Shown here in pieces: positions 44,750 through 56,665 of a DNA stretch of 64,000 nucleotides. A program made the position numbers and the translations under genes. Position 1 is the stretch's first letter, and each line of letters opens with the position of its first letter. The notes beneath the pieces are model-generated. The model did no database searches. It worked only from the letters and a program-made list of their open reading frames with translations, and was not told the DNA's origin. The DNA comes from Roridomyces roridus (taxonomy: Eukaryota; Basidiomycota; Agaricomycetes; Agaricales; Mycenaceae). The stretch spans positions 1-64,000 of the forward strand of contig JARKIF010000112.1 of the NCBI GenBank assembly GCA_029378245.1, read 5' to 3'.

Positions 44750-45909
44750 GTTCTGCAGTCTCGTCGGTTTGTAGAGATTACTCACATTCAACAGTTTGAC
44801 GACGGTCGTGAAATTGCGCTTGAAGCGGTACTTGGGAAAACGACACGAAGGGGCTGATTGAGATGGCGGATGCGGAGATATGTGAAGTTGTGTAGATACC
44901 CGCGGGCAAGCTTCCCTAGCAATTATGTGACCGTACACCATCCGAATGTAATCCCGGTACATTGATTCTGAGTGAAGCGGCGAACGAAGAGATGATGGTA
45001 GGTGCTAACAAGTTTAGGAAGAAAGGAATCATAAACACGAGCGAAGAGAGGACTCCTGCACAACGGACGCACCTCCGTAGATATCGCAGTTTCTCTTCCT
45101 CCGCCTGGAGACGACATCGAGTGGTGCTGACAATCCATAGGGATCTCGTAGCTGTCAATTGGAGTGTGAATAGCGCGTTCAAGAAACCGAGATAAGCCGA
45201 GGCTGCCGAGCAGGCCCGAGCTTCTGAGAGACCGAGGCTGTCTTAGCAGGAGATGGATGAGCACTGAGAGTCACGGAGTCTTGGGAAGAAAGAGCCTGCA
45301 ATTGAGCGCGGCATTGGGAAGATGGCGGTCGAGATCAAGAACCGTAGCCAAACAGAAGGCAAACATCACGGATCATGGATCACGGGCTTGATGGTGGATC
45401 GGCCGACCCCGTGTCCCTTCATCTCTTGGCGCTGCCCAACACCATGCGCCACAGACTTTGCGCTTTTATGTCTGAGTACATCCTAGCCGTTGGGGTTAAT
45501 CCCAACAAAGCACTCTACCTGGTGACCAGTGCAGAGGTTGGTGAAGCTCGATTTTTTAATTTGTTGTGGTCTATGTGTGCCAAATTTTTTCCCTCGCCGT
45601 CCAGACGACTTCACGCGTCATCGCAGCTTTAATAATAATACGTTGAACGAGAATCTTGCCTGTCCCAAAGGATCCGTTGGCAGAAGGATCACTTGCATCA
45701 ATCTCAAACAGATCACGCTGTGCTTGGTCAGCACACCTCGCTTCCCTTCTAACCTTTCGTCGCCGTGCATCCAGCCACATATACGCGTAAAAGACCCGCA
45801 GTGAGGTTCTTCCGGTCTTCTAGACTTCTTTCGTCCTCCTCGACGCCCGTAAGCCCATCCACAATGCCCGAGACCAGTTCCAGTAACGACACCTCTTCCA
45901 GCGACCCAA
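44750..45909. other. Intergenic; right end is a duplicated promoter
   Basis: 44750-45700 shows no supported gene. 45710-45909 parallels 17080-17294 ('ggtcagcac', 'cgccg-gcatccagcc', 'cttccgg', 'ccagcgacccgaatgca'-like), so the promoter was duplicated along with the LRR gene. Confidence 0.5.
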
Positions 45910-47558
45910 ATGCATCGCGCACTTCAAATAGACGAGATAGTGGGGATTATATGCGCTCAAACTGCCCGGGCAGGTCCCTCCGATTGGTGGGCTGGACTTC
46001 CCACTCAGCAATATCCGAGTCGCTGCGGTGATCTCGCCCGGCTCGCCAGAACGTGCACGGCTTTCCTGGACCCCGCCTTGGATGCTCTTTGGGGCTTCCA
46101 AGGTACCCTCCTTCATATGCTCCGGGCCATGCCCAGCGATCTCTGGGAAATCATCGAGATTCCATGGGAAGAAGACGAAGACGCCGCCAACGACTCGGGT
46201 TCGAGGGAGGAGAACATGAGACTGACAATCGTGAGTGGTAGTCGTCTTCATCTTTCTCTGACCCACTAACGTTATATTTCACAGAGTCTGCGTCGCACTG
46301 TGAGGCCTTCTGACTGGGATCGCTTCACGTTCTATGCGCGTCGCGTCAGATCCTTCAAAGATGGGCATGTCCACGACGAGACATCGGTCGTCTATGACAT
46401 CCTCACCTCTCAATTCCCCAATGGTACCGTCTTCCCCAGAATTGAGATCCTTGACTGGTTTCCCATCGCCCTCGAACTCTTTCATCACATCCACCTATTC
46501 CTGTCCCATGGAATCACGGGTCTCCATATTAGTCTAGACAACACTGCCGATTCCGCCATTTTCGACCTCCTTACAACGCAGTTCCCAGGTTTGAAAAATG
46601 TCGGCATCGGAGGCACCGTTGCTGAACGACCGTTTTCCCGATTCATCTGCTCTTTGAAAGAGCTTGAAACCCTTGTTGCGCCTAAATTAGATTCCACGGC
46701 TTTCAACCACATATCTCGCCTTCCACGGCTTCGTTACCTGTGGTTGATGTCCAAAACGCCACCTCATCTTCCTCCACGCCCCAAGGACCTCCCTTGTTTC
46801 CCCGCGCTTGCGGAGTTTAGATGCGAGTCCATCGAGGCTGCGCCGAACCTCCTTGAGCGAACTGGACGATCGTTGGTCGAGTTCAGTCTTCCCGCGCGGA
46901 GCTGGGCTAGCCCTCCTACCAAGCAAATCTTCCAGGAACTTTACGCTGCACTCGCATCGAGCTGCACCCACACGCTGCTCGAGAAGATCCATGTGGACAA
47001 GCCCTCGCGTGCGCTGCCCATAAACGGCGCTCAACTCGATCTCTATATCCTGTCGGGCGACGACTTGAGGAAGCTTTTCTGCTTCCGCAGTCTCGTTCAT
47101 GTGTCGCTCGCACATAGCGTCGCCGTCGACTTGGACGACGTCGTTGCCATCGACATGGCACGTGCGTGGCCCCGCATTGAGGTGCTTTGGTTCCCTTGCG
47201 ACACTACATACCGCATCGCATCTCGGATGACGCTTGAGGGCGTCTACGCGTTCGCCGAGCACTGTCCTTTGCTCGAGGACCTTTCCGTGTTATTCGATGC
47301 CACGACCGTGCCTAAATCAACAGGCACCCTTGGCGGAAAGACGCAGCCTCGAGTCTCCCAGGATAAACTTGCATTCCTCGACGTCGGGTACTCGATGATC
47401 GGTACCAAGAAAAGGATTGGCGCCGTGTGGCCGACTTTCTGCGTTCAATCTTCCCTGAATTGTACGAGGTCAGGGCCACGAAGCCGGGTTCCTCTGTGGA
47501 TCCATACGTGTTGAAAGAGTACAAAGCTTGGATGAAAGTTTCGGATGATTTAGCCTAA
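45910..47558 (+). pseudogene. LRR/F-box-like paralogue with a late one-base frameshift
   Basis: Exon 1 is 45910-46230 (MHRALQIDEIVGIICAQ), the intron 46231-46284, and exon 2 starts 46285 (SLRRTVRPSDWDRF). F-box-like core 'LARTCTAFLDPALDALW'; LRR-like repeats include 'LETLVAPKLDSTAFNHISRL'. At the run of four A at 47410-47413 the frame shifts: the open frame ends with an unrelated tail at 47514, while family-like sequence ('ADFLRSIFPELYEV', 'YKAWMKVSDDLA') continues in another frame to TAA 47556-47558. One base appears missing. The protein would lose only its last 50 residues or so, so partial function is possible. Confidence 0.8.
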
Positions 47559-47559
47559 C

Positions 47560-48236
47560 GCGCGTTCTCCTATTAGTGCGTATCTTGATCCATGTTTTCT
47601 CTCTCTCTTCACGCTGATACCTTCCACTCAGTACATCCCTGTCTGAGGTCTCGCCCACCAATTTCTTGTCTCACATTGCGCTCGAATCGAGTTGATCATC
47701 TCAACCAGATATCTTGATATTTTGCCCCTCTGATTTGCTTGTCGTCCGTGCTCCGAATTTTGTATGCATGCATTGTATGGCTTTAACGACTCAATTTGTG
47801 TATTATATATACCCAAGGTGGAGCGCATCCGCTGCGGCGATTCAGCACTTTTTCGGGTCGACGGACCGTGCACGGTGAGTATTGGTGGACATTGATGACC
47901 ACGAGGCTTCCCGGTCCTTTTTTCTCTCACATGCTGCACTCACCGTCTACGCCCATCTCTGAAATCCTGCCATTGATTGAAGGTACGCCAATCGTTCCAG
48001 AGCCCACGCTCAAGCCACTTGGCCGCCATCTAACTCAATTGCCAGGAATGTCAACCCACTCGTGCACGTGCTTATGTCCTACTACATACTTCTCCTGCCG
48101 TACGGCACGTTGATTCTTGAATCTCGACCAACGATGAAATCATGACCATAGTCTCCGACCCGTAAATTACAGTACACACAACACTGTCCATAAATTAGCT
48201 CAGACCTGGCTCGCATCTCCGCTGGTACAATTTCGT
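47560..48236. other. Intergenic
   Basis: 3' flank of the LRR paralogue; no supported gene. Confidence 0.4.
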
Positions 48237-49328
48237 CTAGATAATCCCATCCCGCTTCGCAGCAGCCTCCATCTCCCCAACGATATCCCAAATTCGCTTC
48301 CGACTCCGCATACTCCGACTTGTGGCACACGCCCTAGCATACGCCGTCCACGGAATAGAATTCACTTCTTTCTTGCCGCCCTCTGTCCACTGTCTCGTCC
48401 ACCACTCATGCTCCTCGCTCGAACGATACGCGGATGAGGGCGTTTCGGGGAGGAGGTACTGATGCTCTCGCTCGATTGATTTACGCACGACAGCGTCGAG
48501 ATGCGGGAGGATCAGTGAGCGAAGGGATTTGTTGATTTGGAGCAAGGAGAGGAGGGCGGGCAGCGCGAGTTGGGTGCACAGTTCCAAGATGATGTCTAGT
48601 GGGAGATCAGGCAGGGACAAGGAGTCATTGAATCTATCGGAGGGGGTGGTTACTGTAAATTGTCGCAGCGGCGGGAGAGCGAGCGCTTCGGCGACGGGGA
48701 ATCTAAGCCGAGTCATGTAAAGTCAGAGAGAAGGGCGAAGAACACACCTGTCGGGTCGCACAAACACCCACATATTTCCCGGGCCCATCCACGCTTCGTG
48801 TATAATTTCCTCCGGTGTTCGATCACTCCTGGTCAGAAATTCAAGCCACCACTCCTCCGCGCCCTTGAGATCGTCATACGCAAACAGCACATCCACAACC
48901 TTCAACCACTCCACCCACTGCTCCTGTGTGCTAGCCACACAGCCATGGAAGTCGCTGGGATTACCATGTGTGACGACGCGCTCGATTACACTCGGTGAGA
49001 ATTCCGGGAACCGATGTCGGAGGATGACAAGGCTGCAGTGCGTGACGACGCCGAATTCAGTTTCCAGAACGTATTGGCGCCTCCAGTCATCTCGGTGATG
49101 ATAGCGCTGATGATCGCTGGGAACGACATCGTGCAGCATCCAGTAGCCGTCCGAGTCAATCTTGAACGCGCCTGGTTCTGTTATGCTCAAATGTAGCCGG
49201 GGTACAGAACGGAAAGAGGAGCACTGACCCCCGGATAGCTCGTCGTTTCCGAGGTAATGGCTGAGAATGACCCTGTCCTGCGAGGCGGAGACGTCTTGCT
49301 GGGTATACAGGAGCCCGTCCAGGATCAT
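48237..49328 (-). CDS. Protein with C-terminal F-box (331 aa)
   Basis: Exons 49229-49328, 48748-49177 and 48237-48702 join in frame with 51- and 45-nt introns; the ATG at 49328 is in a 'gcaaaATG' context. The N-terminal part is a mixed domain with 'QTDGYWMLHDVVPSDHQRYH'-like histidine-rich sequence and 'TQEQWVEWLKVVDVLFAYDD'. The C-terminal part contains 'LPDLPLDIILELCTQLALPALLSLLQINKSLRSLI', which reads as an F-box, with the rest basic and tryptophan-rich. F-boxes are normally N-terminal, so the order is unusual. Presumed SCF adaptor; unknown target. Confidence 0.7.
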
Positions 49329-49329
49329 T

Positions 49330-50330
49330 TTGCGCGTGTTTCAGGTTCCAAACTTTCCACAAACTGCGCAAAGGTTTGCAAACGGGGGGGCACAGTGCAT
49401 CGTGATTCACTATGAAGCTCACCGATGTAGGACGGCCAAAATCCATGGCGCCCGAGATCTGTGTACAGTGTAGGATTAGCGGCGAGTCAAGTAAAGGTGG
49501 GTACCGGGAATCTTACATTGCAGTAAACGTCCCAGATACCCATCCTGGAGATTTGCTGGAGGTCGGTTGAGGACAAGAGAATTGCCACGTCGCATCAGTG
49601 GGCCCAGAATCCCTGATCACCGCTGGAGAGACCGAGACACCGAGAGACCGACGGCGTAATACCAGTGCCCAAGATCAATGATGGGAGCTCCGTCAGCCTG
49701 GGCTCGTCGGATTGGAGACTGAAACCGCGAGTTCGGAGTTGGCGGAGGAAAGAAGGCGCACTGATGCCGATGCGTTGCATGTATTTGGTCTGATGGGCGC
49801 GTGATAATTATTGATATGACTCACACACCTCCCAGCCATCAGTGAGTGACTAGTTTCCACCTTCGCGCCAGGGCAGGCCTTCACTTCGACTTCTCAAAAA
49901 CTTTTCAGCCGACCTTTTGCTCCACGAACTCCGAGTTCGTTACCCTGAGCGCCAATGTCCTCTTACCGCTTGCAGTTACAAGGCGCCGGGCTGTCAAGGG
50001 TCTGTGGACAGCCTCGAGTCTAATTTGGCCTCTACAGCTTCGCAAACGTCTCACTGTCTTGGTTCCTCGTGGCTTCCTCCGGATACTCGCCCCCAAGCTG
50101 CCGCTGTCTCGCCTGCGTCGAATGTAGCCCGGTTTCTACGGCTCTCTGGCGGCTACAGAATACTCACTGCGGTCGACCGACTCATCTGCATGATGCCGTC
50201 CTTATTTTGGTATCTCCACAGCTTTTAGCGCTGGGCACCCGCGCACGGCCTCGTGCCTCTACAGCACTTGCTTTCCTCCCACCCTCGCCTTACTGTCCGC
50301 CTACCCACTCTCCTCACATCCTCTACGAGC
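49330..50330. other. Intergenic
   Basis: No supported gene. The right 100 bp is CT-rich ('cttactgtccgcctacccactctcctcacatcc'-like) and is the likely core promoter of the 4HB gene. Confidence 0.4.
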
Positions 50331-51180
50331 ATGCCCCGCCTACTTTCCTCCAGATCAGCCGCAGACACTCTGGCTGCGACGAAAGTCACTCTCCGCGCCA
50401 TCCAAACATCCGCAGACGCCTTCCCGCCTCTCAAGTCCGCTGCGTCGGCGGTCCTGATTGTTTTAGAGCTGAGCGAGGTGGGTTTCTGCGTTGTTATTCC
50501 CACTGCTTCAAGTCCGACTGACGCACACGGACGATCCAGAAAACCAAGTCGAATAGGAAGGGATGTACGCACGTTGCCAGACGCTCAGCCCAACTCGTGC
50601 AAGATATCCATAGACAGACGAAGGATTTTGGGATTGAACTCCCGCCCGAGGTGCAGGAGAGTGTGGTCGAAATTCGACGGTGCGTCAACTACTCACTCGC
50701 TGCCTCTAGACTGATTTGGATAAACAGACTTCTCAAAGAAATTCGGGATTTTCTCCGCACCCTCAGCAACGAGAATCTACTCAGACGATTCGCTCGGCAA
50801 GATGAAAATAGGAAACAAATCGCCGAGTACAGTCGTTTGTTGGACGAGGCGATGGTGCATTTCAGCGTGCGTATCCATTCTCGGTCGTACGCGCCGGCAA
50901 TTCAGCCAATCAATATGCAGATAAACCTTGAACTGAGTGTCCACCGACTTCACGTCGAATCGGCTCTCACTGCACGGTCCGAGCATGCTGCTGTACTCGC
51001 CGTCTCGAAGATGAGCGAATCGGAGCGTTTGGTGCGTCGAGCTCCTATTCTCTTGCAAGCGCGCGCTAATGCAGTGCATATGGCAGCAGTTTCTAAAAGA
51101 AATTCGAGGTGTGTTATTTAATGATTTCCTTGCTTCTCGGATCTACACGCACAGGAACGAGGCTGATGCGATATGTTTAG
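50331..51180 (+). CDS. MLKL-like four-helix-bundle protein, domain only (193 aa)
   Basis: Six exons keep one frame: 50331-50477, 50540-50679, 50728-50866, 50921-51031, 51090-51108 and 51155-51180; the last two are short and least certain. Characteristic phrases are 'AFPPLKSAASAVLIVLELSE', 'QDIHRQTKDFGIELPPEVQ', 'LLKEIRDFLRTLSNENLLRR', 'QIAEYSRLLDEAMVHFSINL' and 'HAAVLAVSKMSESERL'. This is the four-helix region that usually opens agaricomycete STAND or kinase proteins and is related to membrane-active MLKL/HeLo-type cell-death domains. Here nothing follows: no NTPase, kinase or repeats. Either it is truncated by the repeat-rich DNA to the right or it is a stand-alone helper or inhibitor. Function is inferred only. 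Confidence 0.65.
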
Positions 51181-52320
51181 GCGACGTGAACATGGGAAAA
51201 TATCTGCTGGGATTTTTTTTTTTAGATCTTTCAACTTTGACGCGGGAGCTTCTTTCTCATCATCTGTTTGATGCCTAACCTCGGCAAGCCGCCTATCCTT
51301 GGCATGTGCTTGGCTGCGTTGCGGTTGAAGTTCCTATAAATGGGTTGATGGCTGTTCTTCCACAGTAGTTTACAGCATTTGTCCAGTGCCAAATATGTAG
51401 AAAATGATCTACTCCTCACATCTGCCCCTTGTTGCACCTCATTTTTTTGAACTACTGGCTCAGTGCAACCGCAACCTCCGGAGCTACACGTCAAACTGTG
51501 AGCGCCATTCACTCGTATGATACACCTCCGGTCGATGATCCAGGCCACCCACGCAACGCGTTGGCGTGCATTGGCTCGAAGAGGTTTCACCATTGAGTAC
51601 TGGACTCTTCTGAACTGCGCAGACTATACACACTCCATACAGCTGAGCCATTGCACCGTTATAATGTAATTACATCAGTACACCAACGCACGGCCACGAG
51701 GGGCCCGTTTTTTTATCACCAATCCTGGGGTCCAAACCTAACCTAACTGAACTGAACTGAACCGAACCAAACCTAACCTAACCGTGCCTAACACGCACTG
51801 CTTTATCTCAGTTTTCCCACATGATGTGGCTCCATCAAAAGTATTATCTAGTACTCTCCCTTAGTCTACTTGGTTAAGGTACCAGCTCCCAATCAATGCC
51901 ATTTCTTGGCATGTGATGGTTTCCTGGCGGTCTTTAATTTATTTTGGGTTCTAGCCGAGGACCCACATTTAAATGTGGGCAGACCTCGGCCGCCCGGTCA
52001 AGGTCCGCCCACATTTAATTGCGGGCCCCTGCCACCGCTGCCCACCTTGAATTGTGGCTGCCGCCATTGGTGATGCTTGACGCGGAGCCCACGCTGTTGT
52101 ATCAAGTCCATGAACCACTTTGTGCTGATATTATTGCAACAGGGAACACTGGTCAATCAAAATTCACTGACTGGCGAGCATTGCCGAGCCGCCGGGCTGG
52201 ACCCCCGGCCACCTCGGGACCGTTCTGCTTCCCTGTGCTTACCTCACGATCCATTACGTAACCCTGATCCCGCCCGCTTGGACCGCTTGGCGCATCGTTT
52301 CAACGCATTCCTCTCATCCA
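51181..52320. other. Repeat-rich intergenic
   Basis: Contains a pentanucleotide-like microsatellite at 51740-51785 ('cctaacctaactgaactgaa'), an 18-bp perfect palindrome within a larger hairpin at 51954-51990, and no supported gene. The microsatellite is pentameric and imperfect, unlike a hexameric telomere repeat. Confidence 0.55.
51954..51990. repeat. Palindrome CCCACATTTAAATGTGGG inside a hairpin
   Basis: The 18-bp perfect palindrome at 51962-51979 is bracketed by GCCGAGG and CCTCGGC, extending the stem. Confidence 0.85.
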
Positions 52321-52329
52321 CAAACCAGG

Positions 52330-52480
52330 ATTTTGACAGATTGCGCTACCAGTGAGGAGAACAGGTCTGCTTAGGACAGAATTCGAAGCCGCATTTTTTT
52401 TCTCAACGGTTTGCGCGCCCCCGCCGGAGCCGAGTCCTACCGCCTGCGGCGTGGTGTTGCATACATTCTTGTTGTTGAAT
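52330..52480 (+). repeat. Direct repeat pair with 52765-52915
   Basis: Both copies contain 'ttgcgctaccag', 'agaacaggYctgc' and 'cctaccgcctgcggcgtggt' in the same order, about 435 bp apart. A further segment, 52655-52705 ('gtggctcgaggatacataag'), is inverted at 53440-53480. Together these look like nested remnants of one mobile element family. Confidence 0.7.
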
Positions 52481-52764
52481 CAGATTCATACAGCCAACAC
52501 TTAGAAATATCCAAAAATTGGGAGTGCCCCTTCAAAGCAACTTCGGCACATTGTAGAGCACTGTGTTGAGTCTGCGAAGATTCCCCATTCAGTGACTCCG
52601 ACCCACAGTATGTTTCGACGATCGTTATATCCACGCGCTCGATGGATCAGAGGGCTCGGTGTACCACGGACCAGCGCCTGTGTGGCTCGAGGATACATAA
52701 GCCACATACCGTTGGGGTGAGTACGACTCGATCGGTCCCGGTTCCACAGCCTCATGCACAACCA

Positions 52765-52915
52765 AAGATTTTGGCAACTTGCGCTACCAGCAAATAGAAC
52801 AGGCCTGCCGACGCCAGGGGACGGATTTCTCTAAACGGTTGGCACACGGTACGGTGTAAGTCCCACCGGATTCCAAATCCTACCGCCTGCGGCGTGGTGT
52901 TGCGTAGATTCTTGC
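52765..52915 (+). repeat. Second copy of the 52330 direct repeat
   Basis: See partner at 52330-52480. Copy 2 is followed by unique sequence and a second inverted relative near 53440. Confidence 0.7.
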
Positions 52916-53639
52916 TGTATCCGTGGCCTTCAAGTCATTCAATCAACGCTGGGAAGCATCCCAATTGTCTTTAACATCCAGTAAACAGCCGGTATGTGAG
53001 TCAATCACTGTTTATATATTTTGAACATTTGTCCCTCCAGAGCTCACAAACCCTGGGATTGCTTAGCACAATACTCTCCGACTTCATCGAGCGGTTGATT
53101 CTTGAAAGTCCAACGGCATTCACGGAATTTCTCGAACGGCGCTGGGAAAGGCATCTGAATCAAAACTATGTAGTACGCCCCAACAGCTCTATACCTGGGA
53201 ATCGGCCGCTTTTGAGTCCGTTCCCGACGCTGCTGCTCACGTTCGGTGAGTGGCATGCACATCAACTCAACATTTACACCAGGTGATGAGGCTACCACCT
53301 CTTTGGCCAACTTCGGTATCTTGCGGGGCTAATTATTCATACCGCACTCGCGCGCGGTCGTTGCGAGGACCGCAATCAATTATCAGAAACGGACTCCGAG
53401 GCAGTAAAACCAGCACCGACCGAACTCAGCCCAACGGTATGTGGTTTATGTGTTCTCGAGCCACGCAGGCGTCAGGCTGGTTCGTGGCACTCGCAAATGC
53501 AGACGGTGTTAATTGGAGCGATCCCGGCGTTGACTTCGCCGAACGCGCACCTTGATTCTCTATTTGAACGTTTGGCTCTCTCTGGGACGCGAACAACAGT
53601 TTATCACACATAAACCTTCGCCTCATGATCAGCATACTC

Positions 53640-55314
53640 GTCATGTCAAAAAGTAAAGGTCCATGGTGTTATAACTGATGGACCACTGCACGCAGTTATA
53701 AGTCCTGGCACTGGGGAATACTTTGGAATGTGAAGAGTTCACTCCATAGACTACTCTCATTGAACCAACCTATCAGGGCAGTACTGAGCCCAAAAAGAAA
53801 CAACATACCCGGTGGAATGACACCGTTTGATCATTTGTCCAGAAAAATAGCCCGAAACAGTTCTCAAACCTGCAGAGTAACACGTCTGGTGACCCGAGGA
53901 GTAAAATTCAGCTCATTCTGCATGCCATACAACATTCAAATGCTAACTGAAACTCCCCGAAGGTCTCGAGTTGAACCAAAACATTACACTGTTCATTTTT
54001 GTCAAAGTCACCCATTTCGGCTGGAACCTGATGGATTTGGCTGATCCAAAATATGGCTGGGGGCATTTTAAGTAGCCTATACATGTGCCCAGATGAGTAT
54101 AAACTGTGGTAGACCTCCATTTCCTGGTCCTGCAGCATTTTGAACATGGAATGTCAATGCAACTTAGAAACTGCCAAGGTCATGGGTCCCGAAGGCCTTG
54201 CTCTGAGTTGTCAAGGCATATCCATGACTCCTGCTCATTTGGGGTAGTGAAGGGACACTCTGGCTACCCTTCAGTCACTACACACTGGGGGACTTGGTAT
54301 TGTACTGCGGGATATTCTCGGACTTTACTGAAAACTGGCTGTGAAAATGTTGGGCCCTCCCACAACGGAATATTTATGTGAAACTGGGGTTTTCTGTACA
54401 TGAGCAGCCTAAATGGATGCCAAAGAAGCTAAATATGTCATATCCGGGCCAGCGGGTCCGTGGTTCCATCAAACAACGACTACGGACCTTCACTTTCTGA
54501 CATGATGAGTAGTTTAACTATCTACGATTACTACCTCCCCGGATATTATCAAGGCACGTTCGCAAATCATTTCAACAGTGCCGGTGAACGGTATTCAGTG
54601 ATACCAAGGGCCAAGGTCTATCATATTTGCTCCAGCTCCTGTGCCACTTCCAGCTGTACATGTGTAGTATTAAACCTAGTGCCCATACTTGTGTCCAGTC
54701 CCTGGTTCCGGACTCGGAAGCACTCCCTGCGAACGAGTGGGCACCTGGACATTCAAACTGTATTTAAAACTCGATTCTACTTGCTACTGCCCACTCTGCG
54801 ATCCGGAGACTCTGGCTGCCACAAATCAAACTGACTTTTGCCAGCGTGAATAACAAAATTCCAACTCAGCATCAGAGGTGAATTCCTCTGGATTTGGCAC
54901 TCTGAGCAGAAAGTTGGAATCTGGAGTACTGAAGTTCAACTAAAGCGAGACTCAGGTCACAATAATTCAAGTACTAGTGTTCTTCGTCGTTTGAAAGCTC
55001 CAGAGTCCACTGTGGTTGAATCACCGTTGGAGTCAGCACTGTGAAGCAATCAATGGTCTGGCATCGAGGCTTGAGGCCGGCGCTGCGGAGGTGTGAATGG
55101 CATCGAATAATCGATGTGTCTCCCCTATCTGGCCCAATCTTATCGCCAGATAATCATCTGTTACATAACGCTGCTCTCCTCTCCGGGGTCCTGCTTGTCA
55201 TGCATGGCCGTCGGCTAACCCTCGGCAGCGCTCGCTAATCGCGGATATTTGATTGACCGTTCCCTGTTGCAATATGATATAGACCCGGTCGTCTTCAAAT
55301 GCGTTGATCATATG
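53640..55314. other. Intergenic, no confident gene
   Basis: Only unsupported frames. An imperfect hairpin with ATTCCAACT/AGTTGGAAT outer arms and CAGAGG/CCTCTG inner arms lies at 54858-54920. Confidence 0.35.
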
Positions 55315-56500
55315 CTACAGGCCATGGATGAGCGCCTTGAATCGGAAAGCGGAGAGGAGAATGCTTGCATCACTGCCGTTGTCCTGAGGAAATCCCACTT
55401 CTTTCTGGATGTGCAATGCATATGCGTCCTTGGTGTCCCTACAGTCAGATAACGGAGGGAGAGGAGGAGAATAACGTACCCAATTGCGTACACCGGACGG
55501 TAACTGAACGACTTCCACAACGTAAAACATACTGCTCTCCATCTCGTGCCGGCATTTCTCATTTGCGTAGGGGCCTCCGTGCTCGCGAAGCTGGTTGATG
55601 ATAGGAAGAAACAGCGCCTCCAAGTTGCCGACATGATGCTGGGAATACTGCCACGAGCCGGCAACCAGTAGTACGTAGGGATGAACACCGCCCGTCTACG
55701 GGTGACGGCCGTCAATCTTACGGCTTGAGACGGTTACGGGCCGTCAAAAATACGGCCGTCTTTTTCACATTTCAATGGGTCCGACGGGACGGGACGGCAA
55801 AATTGACGGGTACGGGCCGTCAAAAGACGGGTCCCGTACGAATCTCATCAAAGTGCTCACATTTGAACTGTGAAAACTATCTTGCATTGTTGTAGTGCTC
55901 TCTATACATATTGCCAATGTCAATACATCTTATTCTGGTGAGCCACCCAAGAGTTCACCACTGTTGACGATGATTTGATGTACATTTGGGGTCAGATGTC
56001 CCATCAATCAGCCGATAAGAGGCTGATAGTGCCCTCGGATCCAAAGCACACTGTCAACACCTGCTTGCGCCGGTCTTCCCACCACCGGCTCAACGGATTC
56101 CGGTCAAAAATACCTCTGATCCGACCATCACGGATGCCAACCCGTAGACGGCCCGTCAATCTGTGAGATTGACGGGACGGACGGCAGTGTTGCCGTCCCG
56201 TACCCGTCCCGTATATTTTTTCGGGGAAGGGCCCGACGGGTACGGGTACCTACCCGTGTACGGACGGCCGTCAAACGGGTTGACACGGGTACGGTGTGCA
56301 TCCCTAGTAGTACGTGTCGTGCCACCCTCAGCTCCTCCAGCTGCGCCACCCCACTTCGATCCTCAGAGCGAGCGAAGAGCGACCCCCACAGCCCACTCCG
56401 GTGCACGCAACAAAAAAGGTGATGTGATCATCATCCAGCGAGGACCAGCGTGCGCGTCTCAGTCATCTGGTGGCATGTCGGTCCTCGGAGATTCCAATGC
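55315..56500 (-). pseudogene. Unknown gene split by a hAT MITE
   Basis: On the minus strand, coding-like sequence ('DRSGVAQLEELRVARHVLL') lies right of the MITE and continues on its left ('AGSWQYSQHHVGNLEALFLP', then 'REHGGPYANEKCRHEMESSM') to a stop at 55315-55317. Removing the element with one 8-bp duplication leaves a continuous frame, so the MITE entered an exon. The first exons (right of about 56406) are not resolved. I do not recognise the family; no catalytic motif is evident. The allele in this genome is disrupted. Confidence 0.65.
55676..56306. mobile_element. hAT-type MITE, 631 bp
   Basis: The ends TAGGGATGAACACCG and, inverted, TAGGGATGCACACCG differ at one position. An exact 8-bp duplication, GTAGTACG, flanks it at 55668-55675 and 56307-56314. 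Subterminal DNA is full of 'acgggccgtc/gacggcccgt' inverted words. No transposase frame. Confidence 0.88.
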
Positions 56501-56665
56501 GCTGGCAAGCTCGTAGGTGCGTAGGTGCGACATGCGTCGATGCTTGAATGCGAGGGTTTGTCGAAAGCTGGCTCCGGAATGTTGCAAGGTGAGGTTGTGA
56601 ATCGCAGAGATTGTGGTGGAATGGAGAAGGTGTGTTTGTTTGTTTCCTGTTTGTGTACTCTATTG

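Noticed and set aside
51740..51785. Interstitial telomere repeat
   Set aside because: The unit is an imperfect pentamer (CCTAA/CTGAA), not the TTAGGG hexamer usual in basidiomycetes.
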